From Leucobacter aridicollis (lineage in GTDB: Bacteria > Actinomycetota > Actinomycetes > Actinomycetales > Microbacteriaceae), in assembly GCF_013409595.1 (NCBI RefSeq), contig NZ_JACCBD010000001.1:186001-250000 (forward strand): DNA of 64,000 nt. The letters run 5' to 3'. The notes beneath the pieces were generated by a model that did no database searches, had not been told where the DNA came from, and was given only the letters and a program-made list of their open reading frames with translations. This document shows, in pieces, positions 26,316-34,427 of this stretch. The first letter of the stretch is position 1. Each line of letters begins with the position of its first letter. Both the position numbers and the translations under genes were made by a program.

Positions 26316-27263
26316 ATGGCTCACGCACTCGCGCTTGATACGACGGGCACCTCCCGACCCGTTAAGCGGCGGAAGCTGGGTATGCCGCTCGTGCTCCAGG
26401 TCGTCGCGATGATCGGGATCGGCGCGCTGGTGTACCCGGCCGCAGCCGACTGGTTCGCGACGCTCGCTCACAACGCCGAGCGTTCCGGCTACGTCCGCAC
26501 CGTCGACGAGCTGAGCGAGGAGCAGCGCGCTGACGGCCTCGCCGCCGCGCGCGACTACAACGCGAACCTGCCCGCAGGTTCGCTCATCGATCCGTATTCT
26601 GCTGCGGGGGATCCCGTGGCTGCCGCGGCGGACGCCGCCTCGTACCGCGCGTACGAGGAGGTACTCCAGGGGAGCGGTGACGGCGTGATGGGCGAGGTCG
26701 TCTACCCTCGCCTCGGCATCGGTCTGCCGCTCTACCACGGCACGGGAGACGCTGCGATCTCACGCGGCGTCGGGCACCTCTACGGTTCCTCGCTCCCGGT
26801 TGGTGGCGAGTCGACGCATTCAGTGCTCACGTCTCATTCGGGTCTCGTGCACGCCTCTTTGTTCACGAAGCTCCCGCAAGCGAAGGTCGGCGACGTCTTC
26901 GAGGTCCGGGTGCTCGGCGAGACGCGGTATTACGAGGTTGACGGGCTGGAAACCGTCGAGCCGTTTGTCACCGATTCCCTCGACGTCGTCGACGGCGAGG
27001 ATCGGGTCACACTCTTTACCTGCACCCCCATCGGGGTCAACAGCCATCGCTTTCTCGTCCACGGGGTCAGGGTTCCGGCGCCTCCGGGGGCCGGCGACGT
27101 GGCGCTTGCAGGCGACGGGCTGACCGCGGGGTTCCCCTGGTGGGCGCTCGCATTCGTTGGCGGGACCGGCGCCGTCGCCGCCATTCTGTTTGCGCCCCGC
27201 CGAACCAAAAACAGCGCGGCCACCACGATCAACATCGACACTGACGAGAAGAGGAAGTCATGA
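26316..27263 (+). CDS. Class C sortase (pilus polymerase) 1
   Basis: The product is 315 aa. An N-terminal membrane helix (MPLVLQVVAMIGIGALVYP) and a C-terminal one (FPWWALAFVGGTGAVAAILF) flank the sortase barrel, as in class C enzymes. The active site is complete: His in LTSHSG, Cys in TLFTCTPIGVNSHR, with the Arg at the end of that motif. The lid carries IDPYS, a variant of the class C DPW/DPF motif. AGGAGG lies 7 nt before the ATG. It sits between the two pilin genes and overlaps the second as ATGA. Confidence 0.95.
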   Translation: MAHALALDTTGTSRPVKRRKLGMPLVLQVVAMIGIGALVYPAAADWFATLAHNAERSGYVRTVDELSEEQRADGLAAARDYNANLPAGSLIDPYSAAGDPVAAAADAASYRAYEEVLQGSGDGVMGEVVYPRLGIGLPLYHGTGDAAISRGVGHLYGSSLPVGGESTHSVLTSHSGLVHASLFTKLPQAKVGDVFEVRVLGETRYYEVDGLETVEPFVTDSLDVVDGEDRVTLFTCTPIGVNSHRFLVHGVRVPAPPGAGDVALAGDGLTAGFPWWALAFVGGTGAVAAILFAPRRTKNSAATTINIDTDEKRKS

Positions 27264-28729
27264 CGGAAGCGCGCACGAACGGCGCAGTTCGCGGAACACG
27301 AGGCGGCGCTGTGGCCGCCCTGCTCGCGGCGCTCGCTCTCGTCGTGGGGTTCGCCTCACCTGCCCACGGCGCCGACCTGGTGCTGCCCGACGGGCCGAAG
27401 ACGCTCGTCATCCACCCCGGTGTCGAACCGGAGCCGACCGACAAGCCGGGCTCCGGCCTGCCGCCCGGCGCGGGCGCGCCGACCGGCGTCGCCGGTCACA
27501 CGTTTGAGATCAAGCGCATTCCGGGTCTCAAGCTTGAGAAGACTGTCGACTGGAACCGTGCGGTCGACATGAAGCCCGCCGCCGCCGCGCGTCTCGTCGC
27601 TGGCGAGCCAGTGGCGGGCACCGGGGTCACGGCGGCCGACAACAGCGTCGTATTCAGCGACCTGCAAACCGGGCTCTACCTCGTCACCGAGACCGCCGCG
27701 CCAGCGGGTGCGATCCGCTCGGTCCCGTTCCTGGTGATGCTCCCACTCCCGAACCCCACGAGCGCGGGCGAGTGGCTCACGACGGTGCACGTGTATCCGA
27801 AGACCGCCTCGGTCGACACCACGCTGGGCGTGCGCGACGCAGACGCGGTGACCTGTGGCGACCCCGTTGTCTGGTCCGCGCTGAATGTCATTCCAGCGGT
27901 GAGCGAGCTCTCGAGCTACCGCGTGCAGCACGTGCTTGCGCGGGGCGTTGAGCTCCGCGGAACTGCGGCCGATACGACCGTCGAGATCACCGGCCAGCCG
28001 GCGCTCACCGCGGGCGCCGACTACTCGGTCACCCAGACCGAGGTCGACGGCAGAGTCGCACTCGAGACCGTCTTCACCGAGGCCGGTATCGCCAAGCTGC
28101 TCGTCGATACGTCCGCCGAGGTTCGTATCTCGTTCACGAGCGCGGTCAATGCGCCAGGCGAATACACGAACGAGGTGCGATTGTTTGCCGGCGACGCGGG
28201 CGTCGTCACGGACACCGCGACGACAAAGTTCGGCCCCCTCCGTATTCTCGTGCACGAGAAGGGCCACCCACAGAACCTCATTCAGGGTGCCGACTTCCGG
28301 CTGTACACGAGCGAGGCGGACGCGCGGGCCTCGAAGCGGCCCGTCAAGTTTGCTGACGGGTCAGACCTGCGCACCTCCGCCGACGGCCTCATCACGGTGC
28401 CGTGCCTGCGCTACTCGAACTTCGCTGACGGACTCGACCGCGAGCCGGGCAGCAAGCTGTACCGCGACTACTTCGCAAAGCCCGTTTCGTACCCCGCCGG
28501 GTGGACCGGCGAGGACGTGATCCTGCGGGGCAGCGTCCAGTCGGCCACCGACCCGGAGACCCTCCGCGCCGTCGTCTGGAAGGCAACACCCGTGATTCCG
28601 CCCGTCCCGGGGCTCTCGGAGACCGGCGGGAAGATCGCAGCGGCCGCGTTGCTCGGCGGCGTCCTTGTCGTGGTCGGCGGGGTGGTTATCGCCAGGCGCC
28701 GGCGTGAATCGCGAGCGGGCGAGCAGTGA
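27260..28729 (+). CDS. Second pilin with YPK motif and variant LSETG sorting signal
   Basis: The product is 489 aa. The signal peptide ends near SPAHGA. The pilin motif WLTTVHVYPKT lies near residue 177, after an E-box-like LYLVTETAAPAG. A DUF11-like middle domain and a further domain with LRYSNFADGLDREPG follow; a related YSNFADGK occurs in the major pilin. The C-terminus has the usual helix and RRRR tail, but the sorting pentapeptide is LSETG rather than LPxTG. It is probably a minor or base pilin. The start ATG overlaps the sortase 1 stop (ATGA) and its own stop overlaps sortase 2 (GTGA), so the three genes are one translational unit. Confidence 0.88.
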   Translation: MTEARTNGAVRGTRGGAVAALLAALALVVGFASPAHGADLVLPDGPKTLVIHPGVEPEPTDKPGSGLPPGAGAPTGVAGHTFEIKRIPGLKLEKTVDWNRAVDMKPAAAARLVAGEPVAGTGVTAADNSVVFSDLQTGLYLVTETAAPAGAIRSVPFLVMLPLPNPTSAGEWLTTVHVYPKTASVDTTLGVRDADAVTCGDPVVWSALNVIPAVSELSSYRVQHVLARGVELRGTAADTTVEITGQPALTAGADYSVTQTEVDGRVALETVFTEAGIAKLLVDTSAEVRISFTSAVNAPGEYTNEVRLFAGDAGVVTDTATTKFGPLRILVHEKGHPQNLIQGADFRLYTSEADARASKRPVKFADGSDLRTSADGLITVPCLRYSNFADGLDREPGSKLYRDYFAKPVSYPAGWTGEDVILRGSVQSATDPETLRAVVWKATPVIPPVPGLSETGGKIAAAALLGGVLVVVGGVVIARRRRESRAGEQ

Positions 28730-29691
28730 CCGGAGGGAACCCGGCCGGGGCGACGTCGGACGTCGCCGTGTCGCCGGCCGATACCGCGCCCTCCGCGGAG
28801 GGCGGCGGGCAGCGACCGAAGCGCCGCACCAGGGGGCAGCTAGCGCTGAACGTTGTGCTGCAGGTTGTCGCGATGGTCGCTATCGGCATGCTTGTCTACC
28901 CTGACGCGGCCTCGTGGGTCGCTCGGATCGGACACAACGCCGAGATCTCGGGCTACGTTCAGCAGGTCAAGGGCACTGATCCCGCCGAGCGCCAGCGCAT
29001 TCTCGATGCGGCATACGCCTACAACGACGAGCTTGAGCCCGGTCCACTGACCGACCCGTACATCTCGGTGAACGAGGACGAGGCGAAGCGCAGCAACCTC
29101 TACCTCGCCTACGAGGAAATGCTTCGGGTGAGCGGCACCGACGCGATCGGTACTATCAACTACCCGCGCCTCGACATCTCGCTCCCCGCGTACCACGGGA
29201 CCTCCGACCAGGTGATCTCGAAGGGCGCTGGGCACATGTACGGTACGTCGCTGCCGATCGGCGGCCCGTCGACGCGCTCGGTGCTCACGGCGCATTCGGG
29301 GCTGCCGCACTCGAAGCTGTTCACGCAGCTACCCAAGGCGAAGGTGGGCGACACGTTCTGGATCAGCGTGCTCGGCGAGGATCACCACTATCGGGTGGAG
29401 CAGGTCGAGACGGTGCTGCCGAACGAGACCGAGTCGCTTGAGATTCGCGAGGGCGAGGACTGGGTGACGCTGTTCACGTGCACGCCGATCGGTGTGAACA
29501 GCCACCGCTTCATGGTGCACGCGGTGCGGCTGCCGGATTCCGAGGCGCCGCAGAACGAGACGCTCAGTGGCGACGGCGTGAGTCTCGGATTCCCGTGGTG
29601 GGCCGTGTGGTTCGTCGGTGGGTCGGGCGCGGTCGCCTGGGTGCTGTTCGCGCCCCCACGCAAGCGGGCCAAGAAGTCAGACGCCCGGTAG
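28726..29691 (+). CDS. Class C sortase (pilus polymerase) 2
   Basis: The product is 321 aa and clearly a paralogue of sortase 1: an N-terminal helix (LALNVVLQVVAMVAIGMLVYP), lid motif LTDPYIS, catalytic His in LTAHSG, and Cys and Arg in TLFTCTPIGVNSHR, with a C-terminal helix (FPWWAVWFVGGSGAVAWVLF). The GTG start overlaps the pilin 2 stop codon. Because it directly follows the LSETG pilin, it is a candidate to recognise that variant signal. No housekeeping class E/D sortase for wall anchoring is visible here. Confidence 0.95.
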   Translation: MTGGNPAGATSDVAVSPADTAPSAEGGGQRPKRRTRGQLALNVVLQVVAMVAIGMLVYPDAASWVARIGHNAEISGYVQQVKGTDPAERQRILDAAYAYNDELEPGPLTDPYISVNEDEAKRSNLYLAYEEMLRVSGTDAIGTINYPRLDISLPAYHGTSDQVISKGAGHMYGTSLPIGGPSTRSVLTAHSGLPHSKLFTQLPKAKVGDTFWISVLGEDHHYRVEQVETVLPNETESLEIREGEDWVTLFTCTPIGVNSHRFMVHAVRLPDSEAPQNETLSGDGVSLGFPWWAVWFVGGSGAVAWVLFAPPRKRAKKSDAR

Positions 29692-29750
29692 CTGGTTGCC
29701 GTCGCCGCCGCGCGGCGGTGGCACGGTGCGGCCGCGTCACACGCTGGCGG

Positions 29751-30071
29751 CTAGGCGTCGCTCGCCGCGATGGCAGCGATGAGCTCCGCAGTGAACCTCG
29801 AGATGGCCGCGACGTCGTCGGCGCCGTGCGTCAAGGTGAGATAGGTGTTCGCCTCCCAGCTGGCAACCTCCACGTACTCGGGCACCTCGAGCTGGGCGAG
29901 CAGCTCGGCGGGGTCCGTGGTCGAGGCATAGCTCAGATTGATCGCAGCGTAGGTGACCTGAATCCACCCGTCTGGTTGGAACGTGCCCTCCGCGAAGTAG
30001 TCCCGGTCTCCGTTGTCGATGGCGTGGTGCAGCCCCTCGGTCAGCAGGGCATGAATCTCGGTGGCGTTCAT
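29751..30071 (-). CDS. Hypothetical 106-aa protein
   Basis: A small acidic protein with MNATEIHALLTEGLHHAIDN, an aromatic central part (QVTYAAINLSYASTTD) and a helical C-terminus (ISRFTAELIAAIAASDA). I do not recognise a family. TAGCCT lies 6 nt before the ATG with no Shine-Dalgarno, fitting a leaderless start. It lies just after nagA on the same strand and faces the pilus operon; a short GC palindrome at 29705-29718 may end transcription between them. Confidence 0.65.
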   Translation of the reverse strand: MNATEIHALLTEGLHHAIDNGDRDYFAEGTFQPDGWIQVTYAAINLSYASTTDPAELLAQLEVPEYVEVASWEANTYLTLTHGADDVAAISRFTAELIAAIAASDA

Positions 30072-30077
30072 GCCGCG

Positions 30078-30083
30078 AGGCTA
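30078..30083 (-). promoter_or_regulatory. -10 box of a leaderless promoter (106-aa protein)
   Basis: TAGCCT on the minus strand lies 6 nt before the ATG, immediately after the nagA stop codon. Confidence 0.4.
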
Positions 30084-31280
30084 TCAGCCCGTCTGGTGGG
30101 CCGGGGAAGCGGGGCCGTGAGGCTCGGCGCTGGCGCCCTCGAGCCACACCCGTTTCACGTGCAACGTGTCGTCGAGCAGCACGGCGTCGGCGCGGTAGCC
30201 GGGCCGTAGCGAGCCGAGGTCGTGTGCGCGGCCGACCGCGGCGGCCGGCGTCGCGGTGAGCGCGAGGATCGCCGCCGCGAGCGGGACGCCGCACTCGGTG
30301 ACGGTGTGGCGGAGGGCGACGTCGAGGGTGAGCGTCGAGCCGGCGATCGCCCCATCGGGGACGAGGCGCGCGACGCCCGCCTCGACCCGCACGGGAAGGG
30401 ACCCGAGCATGTAATCGCCGTCGTGCGCGCACGCAGCGACCATTGCGTCGGTAATGAGGGCGACCCTGCCGGGCGCCTCCGTGAACACGAGCCGGGCGAG
30501 CGCGGGGTGCACGTGCACCCCGTCGTTGATGACCTCGAGCGTGACGTGCTCAGCCTCGAACGCGGCCGCGATCGGCCCGGGAGCGCGGTGGTGGAGGCCG
30601 GGCATCGCGTTGAACGTGTGCGTGAGGATGCTCGCGCCCGCATCGAACGCCGCGCGCGCCTCCTCGTAGGTGGCGCTCGTGTGCCCGACGGCGACCGCGA
30701 CGCCAGCGGCAACGAAGTCCGCGATCGCGGCCGAGGCGCCGGGTAGCTCGGGCGCGAGGGTGATCTGACGGAGCGTGCCGCGCGCGGCTGCGAGCATCGC
30801 CGCCGTCTCCTCGGGCAGCGGCGACCGGAGCATCTCAGGATCATGCGCACCGCGGAACGCGTCGGCGAGGAAGGGCCCTTCGAGGTGGCTGCCGAGCACG
30901 CCGGGCGTGGTTTCTGTGAGATCAGCGATCGTGGCGAGGTGCGTCAGCAGGTCCGCGGGCCGCCCGGTCACAAGCGAAAGCACGGCGCGCGTCGTGCCGT
31001 GCTCGCGGTGGGTGGCGAGCACGGTCCGGATCGCGTCGGCACCCCCCTCGTTCGCCGCGCCGCCGCCGCCGTGCACGTGGATGTCAATGAACCCGGGGGA
31101 GAGGATCGCGCCAGCTCCATCGACGACCTCGCAGCCGGGGCCGGCCGCCTCCGCCGCGTCCCGCCACGTGCCGCCTGAGCCGATCTCCCGAACGACACCG
31201 TCGTCGAACCTCACCCAACTGTCGGCGGTGGCCTCGCCATCGCTGACGAGCGTGACGCTGTGAATGACGGTGGCGGGCAT
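30084..31280 (-). CDS. nagA: N-acetylglucosamine-6-phosphate deacetylase
   Basis: This 398-aa metal enzyme removes acetate from GlcNAc-6-P to give glucosamine-6-P, for amino-sugar use or wall recycling. Motifs are the FIDIHVHGGGG metal site, GSHLEGPFL, the HTFNAM histidine and the catalytic ITDAM aspartate. GTGAGG lies 4 nt upstream of the ATG. It lies about 24 kb from the ABC/NagZ/ROK-kinase amino-sugar operon (55-62 kb). No nagB was found in the window. Confidence 0.95.
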   Translation of the reverse strand: MPATVIHSVTLVSDGEATADSWVRFDDGVVREIGSGGTWRDAAEAAGPGCEVVDGAGAILSPGFIDIHVHGGGGAANEGGADAIRTVLATHREHGTTRAVLSLVTGRPADLLTHLATIADLTETTPGVLGSHLEGPFLADAFRGAHDPEMLRSPLPEETAAMLAAARGTLRQITLAPELPGASAAIADFVAAGVAVAVGHTSATYEEARAAFDAGASILTHTFNAMPGLHHRAPGPIAAAFEAEHVTLEVINDGVHVHPALARLVFTEAPGRVALITDAMVAACAHDGDYMLGSLPVRVEAGVARLVPDGAIAGSTLTLDVALRHTVTECGVPLAAAILALTATPAAAVGRAHDLGSLRPGYRADAVLLDDTLHVKRVWLEGASAEPHGPASPAHQTG

Positions 31281-31383
31281 CTGGCCTCACTTCGAACGAA
31301 GGGCCCCGGTCGCGAGGGCGGCGCGCAGCGGGCGGCGTGCCCACAATCCATGTGATTCCGAGTTTACGGCAGGCTGTGGCTGG

Positions 31384-31389
31384 TAGTTT
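31384..31389 (+). promoter_or_regulatory. -10 box of a leaderless promoter (DedA gene)
   Basis: TAGTTT lies 6 nt before the GTG at 31396. The AAAGG between them could serve as a weak ribosome site if the transcript starts earlier. Confidence 0.4.
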
Positions 31390-31395
31390 AAAGGC

Positions 31396-32115
31396 GTGAA
31401 TTCGCTCCTCGCTCTGGCCGATCCGCTCGCGCTCACTTCGACCCCGGCGCTGCTCGGCATCGACTGGCTCGACCCCGAAACGCTGTTGTCTGCGGGCGGC
31501 TGGATTGCGCTGGTGCTCGCCTGCGCGTTCGTCTTCCTGGAGACGGGCGTGCTCGTGCTCGCGTTCCTGCCCGGCGACTCGCTGCTCTTCACCGTTGGGC
31601 TGTTCAGCGCGACAGGCATTATCGACGTGCCGATCTGGATCACCTGCGTCCTGCTTTTCATCTTCGCGTTCGCCGGCGACCAGCTCGGGTTCACGCTCGG
31701 GCGCAAGCTCGGCCCCGCGATCTTCAACCGGCCGAAGAGCCGGTTCTTCAACCCGGAAAACGTCGAGCGCACGCACGCGTTCTTCGAGAAGCACGGTCCG
31801 AAGGCGATCATCATCGCGCGCTTCCTCCCGATTATTCGCGGCTTCGTCCCGGCGGCAGCAGGCGTGGGAAACATGACCCGCAAGCACTTCATGGTGTACA
31901 ACGCGATCGGTGCGCTCCTCTGGGCCGTTGGCGTCACGCTGCTTGGCTACTTCCTGGGCCAGATTCCGTTCGTTCGTGAGTACAGTGAAGTCTTCATCAT
32001 CGTGCTCGTGTTGATCCCCGGTATCCCGATCCTCATCGAACTCTGGCGCGTCTTCGCGAGCTGGCGGCGCAAGCGCCGCGGCACCGTCGCGGACGACGCG
32101 ACCGACGCGGCCTAG
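31396..32115 (+). CDS. DedA family membrane protein
   Basis: The product is 239 aa with the DedA pattern: ETGVLVLAFLPGDSLLF, then GDQLGFTLGRKLG, then the conserved IIIARFLPIIRGFVPAAAGVGNM, and further helices to the end. The family (DUF368/VTT related) supports membrane lipid homeostasis, and members have been shown to act as undecaprenyl-phosphate flippases. The tail is basic (RRKRRG). It is divergent from nagA and starts with GTG. Confidence 0.93.
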   Translation: MNSLLALADPLALTSTPALLGIDWLDPETLLSAGGWIALVLACAFVFLETGVLVLAFLPGDSLLFTVGLFSATGIIDVPIWITCVLLFIFAFAGDQLGFTLGRKLGPAIFNRPKSRFFNPENVERTHAFFEKHGPKAIIIARFLPIIRGFVPAAAGVGNMTRKHFMVYNAIGALLWAVGVTLLGYFLGQIPFVREYSEVFIIVLVLIPGIPILIELWRVFASWRRKRRGTVADDATDAA

Positions 32116-32178
32116 CTCGTTCCCCCGGAGTTCTCGGGAAATTCTTTCAGCGCCCCTTGCGCTCGCTGAGAATCGGCG

Positions 32179-32184
32179 TAACAT
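32179..32184 (+). promoter_or_regulatory. -10 box upstream of arsR-type gene
   Basis: TAACAT lies 8 nt before the ATG at 32193, which would give a nearly leaderless transcript starting within the operator. Confidence 0.4.
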
Positions 32185-32185
32185 A

Positions 32186-32199
32186 CAACCAAATGGTTG
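32186..32199. promoter_or_regulatory. Likely ArsR operator overlapping the start codon
   Basis: CAACCA-AA-TGGTTG is a perfect inverted repeat spanning the predicted transcription start and the ATG of the arsR-type gene. This is ideal for autorepression. Confidence 0.6.
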
Positions 32200-32555
32200 C
32201 AGTAGCGGAGTATTCAGACGAAGCGGTGGATCGGCTCTTCCGGGCACTCGCCGACGCGACGCGGCGCGATATCGTGCGCAGAACGCTGGCGAGCGAACTC
32301 TCGGTGTCGGACCTCGCCGGTGACTACGAGATGTCATTCGCGGCGGTGCAAAAGCACGTTGCGGTGCTCGAAGCCGCCGATCTGGTCGCGAAGATTCCGC
32401 GCGGGAGGGAGCGCATCGTGAGAGCGAAACCCGAGACCATTCGCCGAGCCCAGGAGCTGCTCGGGCACTTCGAACAGCTCTGGCGCGGCCGCATCGACAG
32501 ACTCGATACGCTGCTCGCCGAAGACGACGAACAGTCACCTTCCGACCCCTCCTGA
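32193..32555 (+). CDS. ArsR-family helix-turn-helix regulator
   Basis: The product is 120 aa. It has the winged helix typical of the SdpR-like ArsR branch: LFRALADATRRDIVRRTL, SVSDLAGDYEMSFAAVQKHV, and a wing with PRGRERIVRA. It lacks the metal-binding cysteines of metal sensors. It lies 13 bp before a tandem AHSA1-domain gene, a common arrangement in which the regulator represses both. The upstream frame adds residues before ATG 32193, but the operator/-10 arrangement favours 32193. Confidence 0.92.
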   Translation: MVAVAEYSDEAVDRLFRALADATRRDIVRRTLASELSVSDLAGDYEMSFAAVQKHVAVLEAADLVAKIPRGRERIVRAKPETIRRAQELLGHFEQLWRGRIDRLDTLLAEDDEQSPSDPS

Positions 32556-32568
32556 GAGGAACACCGCA

Positions 32569-33558
32569 ATGCCTATCACCGCCGTCACACAAGACACCGA
32601 CGCGCTCACCCTCACCGTCGTCGCCGACTTCGCCGTCCCGGTCCGCCGGCTCTGGGACGCCTACCTCGACCCGCGTCAGATCGAGCGATTCTGGGGACCG
32701 CCGACATACCCGGCAACCTTCACCCGCCACGACGGCTACCCCGGCGGGGTGAGCAACTACCGCATGACCGGCCCCGAGGGAGAGATTAGCGCGGGCTACT
32801 GGACGTGGGTCGCCGTCGACGAGGGCCACTCGTTTGAGGTGCGCGACGGCTTCGCAAGCGAGGACGGCACACCCAACGCCGAGATGCCGGACATGCGGAT
32901 GGTGTTCGAATTCGTCGAGACCGCGCTCGGTTCCCGGCTCACCACCACCACATTCTTCAACACCCTCGACGAGCTTGAGCAGCTCCGCGCGATGGGCATG
33001 GAAGAAGGCATGCGCGAGGCGATGGGGCAGATTGACGCGGTCGTCGAAGACCTCACCGCGTTCGCCGCGGGAGCGGGGACAGAACTGCAGCTCATCGGGG
33101 ACACCCAGGCGCGCACGAGCCGCATCGTCCGCGGTACCGTCGACCAGGTGTGGAAGGCCCACCACGACGCCGACCTGCTGCGCCGGTGGCAGCTCGGGCC
33201 CGACGGCTGGACCATGCCGGTCTGCGAGGTCGCCACAGCGGTCGGTGAGCGCCACCGCACCGAGTGGGCGTCTGACGATGGCGAGCAGCGCTTCGGGTTT
33301 ACCGGGACCGTGCTCGAGATCGAGCCGCCGCGCCGATCAGTGACGACAGAGAAGATGTGGACACCGGAAGACCCCGAGGCGGCGCAGAGTCCCGAAACGA
33401 TCAACGAACTCACGCTGATCCCTGTGGAGGGCGGGACCCTGGTCTCCCTGCTCATCACCTACCCGGACACCGCGACCCGCGAGATGATCCTCTCGACGGG
33501 CATGGTCGACGGCATGGAGACCAGCTACGCGCGGCTCGAGGACGAGGTGCTCGCCTAG
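32569..33558 (+). CDS. Tandem SRPBCC (AHSA1-type) domain protein
   Basis: The product is 329 aa with two AHSA1/CalC-like domains. The first (about residues 10-160) has VPVRRLWDAYLDPRQIERFWGP. The second (about 175-325) has GTVDQVWKAHHDADLLRRW. SRPBCC folds make a deep pocket for hydrophobic ligands. Genes like this are typically co-transcribed with an ArsR-type regulator, as here. GAGAGGA precedes the ATG. The stop codon overlaps the convergent aldolase gene by 4 bp. Confidence 0.9.
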   Translation: MPITAVTQDTDALTLTVVADFAVPVRRLWDAYLDPRQIERFWGPPTYPATFTRHDGYPGGVSNYRMTGPEGEISAGYWTWVAVDEGHSFEVRDGFASEDGTPNAEMPDMRMVFEFVETALGSRLTTTTFFNTLDELEQLRAMGMEEGMREAMGQIDAVVEDLTAFAAGAGTELQLIGDTQARTSRIVRGTVDQVWKAHHDADLLRRWQLGPDGWTMPVCEVATAVGERHRTEWASDDGEQRFGFTGTVLEIEPPRRSVTTEKMWTPEDPEAAQSPETINELTLIPVEGGTLVSLLITYPDTATREMILSTGMVDGMETSYARLEDEVLA

Positions 33559-34427
33559 GAGCCGCCCGGGTGCGGGGGCGGCATTGCGGACCCGGGGCCG
33601 TGAACGAGTGACAGTAGTTCGGCAGCGGAGTTGGTCACCGCATCGCGCCCGGGGCCGAGATACTTGCGTGAGTCTACGAGCCGCGGATTCCCGGCGAGGG
33701 CCGCGCGAACGGCGCCGGTGAAGAAACCGTTCAGGTACGTCGACACATTGATCTTCGTCAGGCCAGCTTGAATGCCGGCAGCGATCTCAGCGTTAGGCAC
33801 GCCTGAGGAACCGTGGAGCACGAGCGGCACCCCAACGAGGCGGCGAATCTCGCTAATGCGCGGCAGGTCGAGTGAGGATGTGCGCTCGGTCATGGCGTGA
33901 GACGAGCCGACGGCGACTGCGAGCGCGTCGACGCCCGTTTCCAGGGCGAAGCTCTGGGCCTCGATCGGATCAGTGCGAACGCCGGGGGCATGGGCACCAT
34001 CTTTGCCACCTATCTCGCCGAGCTCGGCCTCAACCGCGACCCCAGCGCTGTGCGCAGACTCTACGATGCGCCGCGTTGCCGCGACGTTCTCGGCGTACTC
34101 GAGGCGGGCGCCGTCGAACATTACGGAGCCAAAGCCCAGGTCGATTGCCTCGCGGGCGAGCGTCTCGCTTTCGGCGTGGTCGAGATGCACCGCAAGCTCA
34201 ACCGTACTGTCTTCTGCCAGCGCCATGGTGGCGGCGGCGATGGGACGCAGACTGCCGTGGAAGCTCACGCAGTTCTCGGAGATCTGCAGAATGAGCGGGA
34301 TGCCGGTGCGCTCGGCCGCGGCGACGAGCGCCTCGGCGGTCTCGAGATGCAACACGTTGAATGCACACACACCGCGGCGTTCGCCGACTGCGGCGTCGAG
34401 AAGGGCTTGAGTAGGAACAAGGGTCAT
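33555..34427 (-). CDS. Class II aldolase, GatY/KbaY (tagatose/fructose-bisphosphate) type
   Basis: This 290-aa zinc aldolase cleaves ketose 1,6-bisphosphates to dihydroxyacetone phosphate and glyceraldehyde 3-phosphate. Metal and substrate residues appear in VHLDHAES, VEAELGEIGGKDG, VGSSHAM, LVLHGSSGV and KINVSTYLN. The kinase gene upstream overlaps it by ATGA, implying a paired kinase-aldolase step. Fructose versus tagatose specificity cannot be read from the sequence. The SIS and PfkB neighbours make tagatose-1,6-bisphosphate attractive. Confidence 0.9.
   Translation of the reverse strand: MTLVPTQALLDAAVGERRGVCAFNVLHLETAEALVAAAERTGIPLILQISENCVSFHGSLRPIAAATMALAEDSTVELAVHLDHAESETLAREAIDLGFGSVMFDGARLEYAENVAATRRIVESAHSAGVAVEAELGEIGGKDGAHAPGVRTDPIEAQSFALETGVDALAVAVGSSHAMTERTSSLDLPRISEIRRLVGVPLVLHGSSGVPNAEIAAGIQAGLTKINVSTYLNGFFTGAVRAALAGNPRLVDSRKYLGPGRDAVTNSAAELLSLVHGPGSAMPPPHPGGS

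Noticed and set aside
24652..26328. Long minus-strand open frame opposite the major pilin
   Set aside because: High-GC shadow frame: rich in Arg, Val and Asp with no motif, while the plus-strand frame has a signal peptide, YPK motif, E-box and LPLTG.
29705..29718. GC palindrome after sortase 2 as a strong terminator
   Set aside because: CCGCCGCGCGGCGG is short and lacks a T-tract on either strand; it could stop transcription weakly, so it is only mentioned.
31084..33255. 723-codon minus-strand open frame
   Set aside because: It crosses nagA, DedA, ArsR and AHSA1 genes, is made of charged low-complexity sequence, and all those genes have clear family motifs in other frames.
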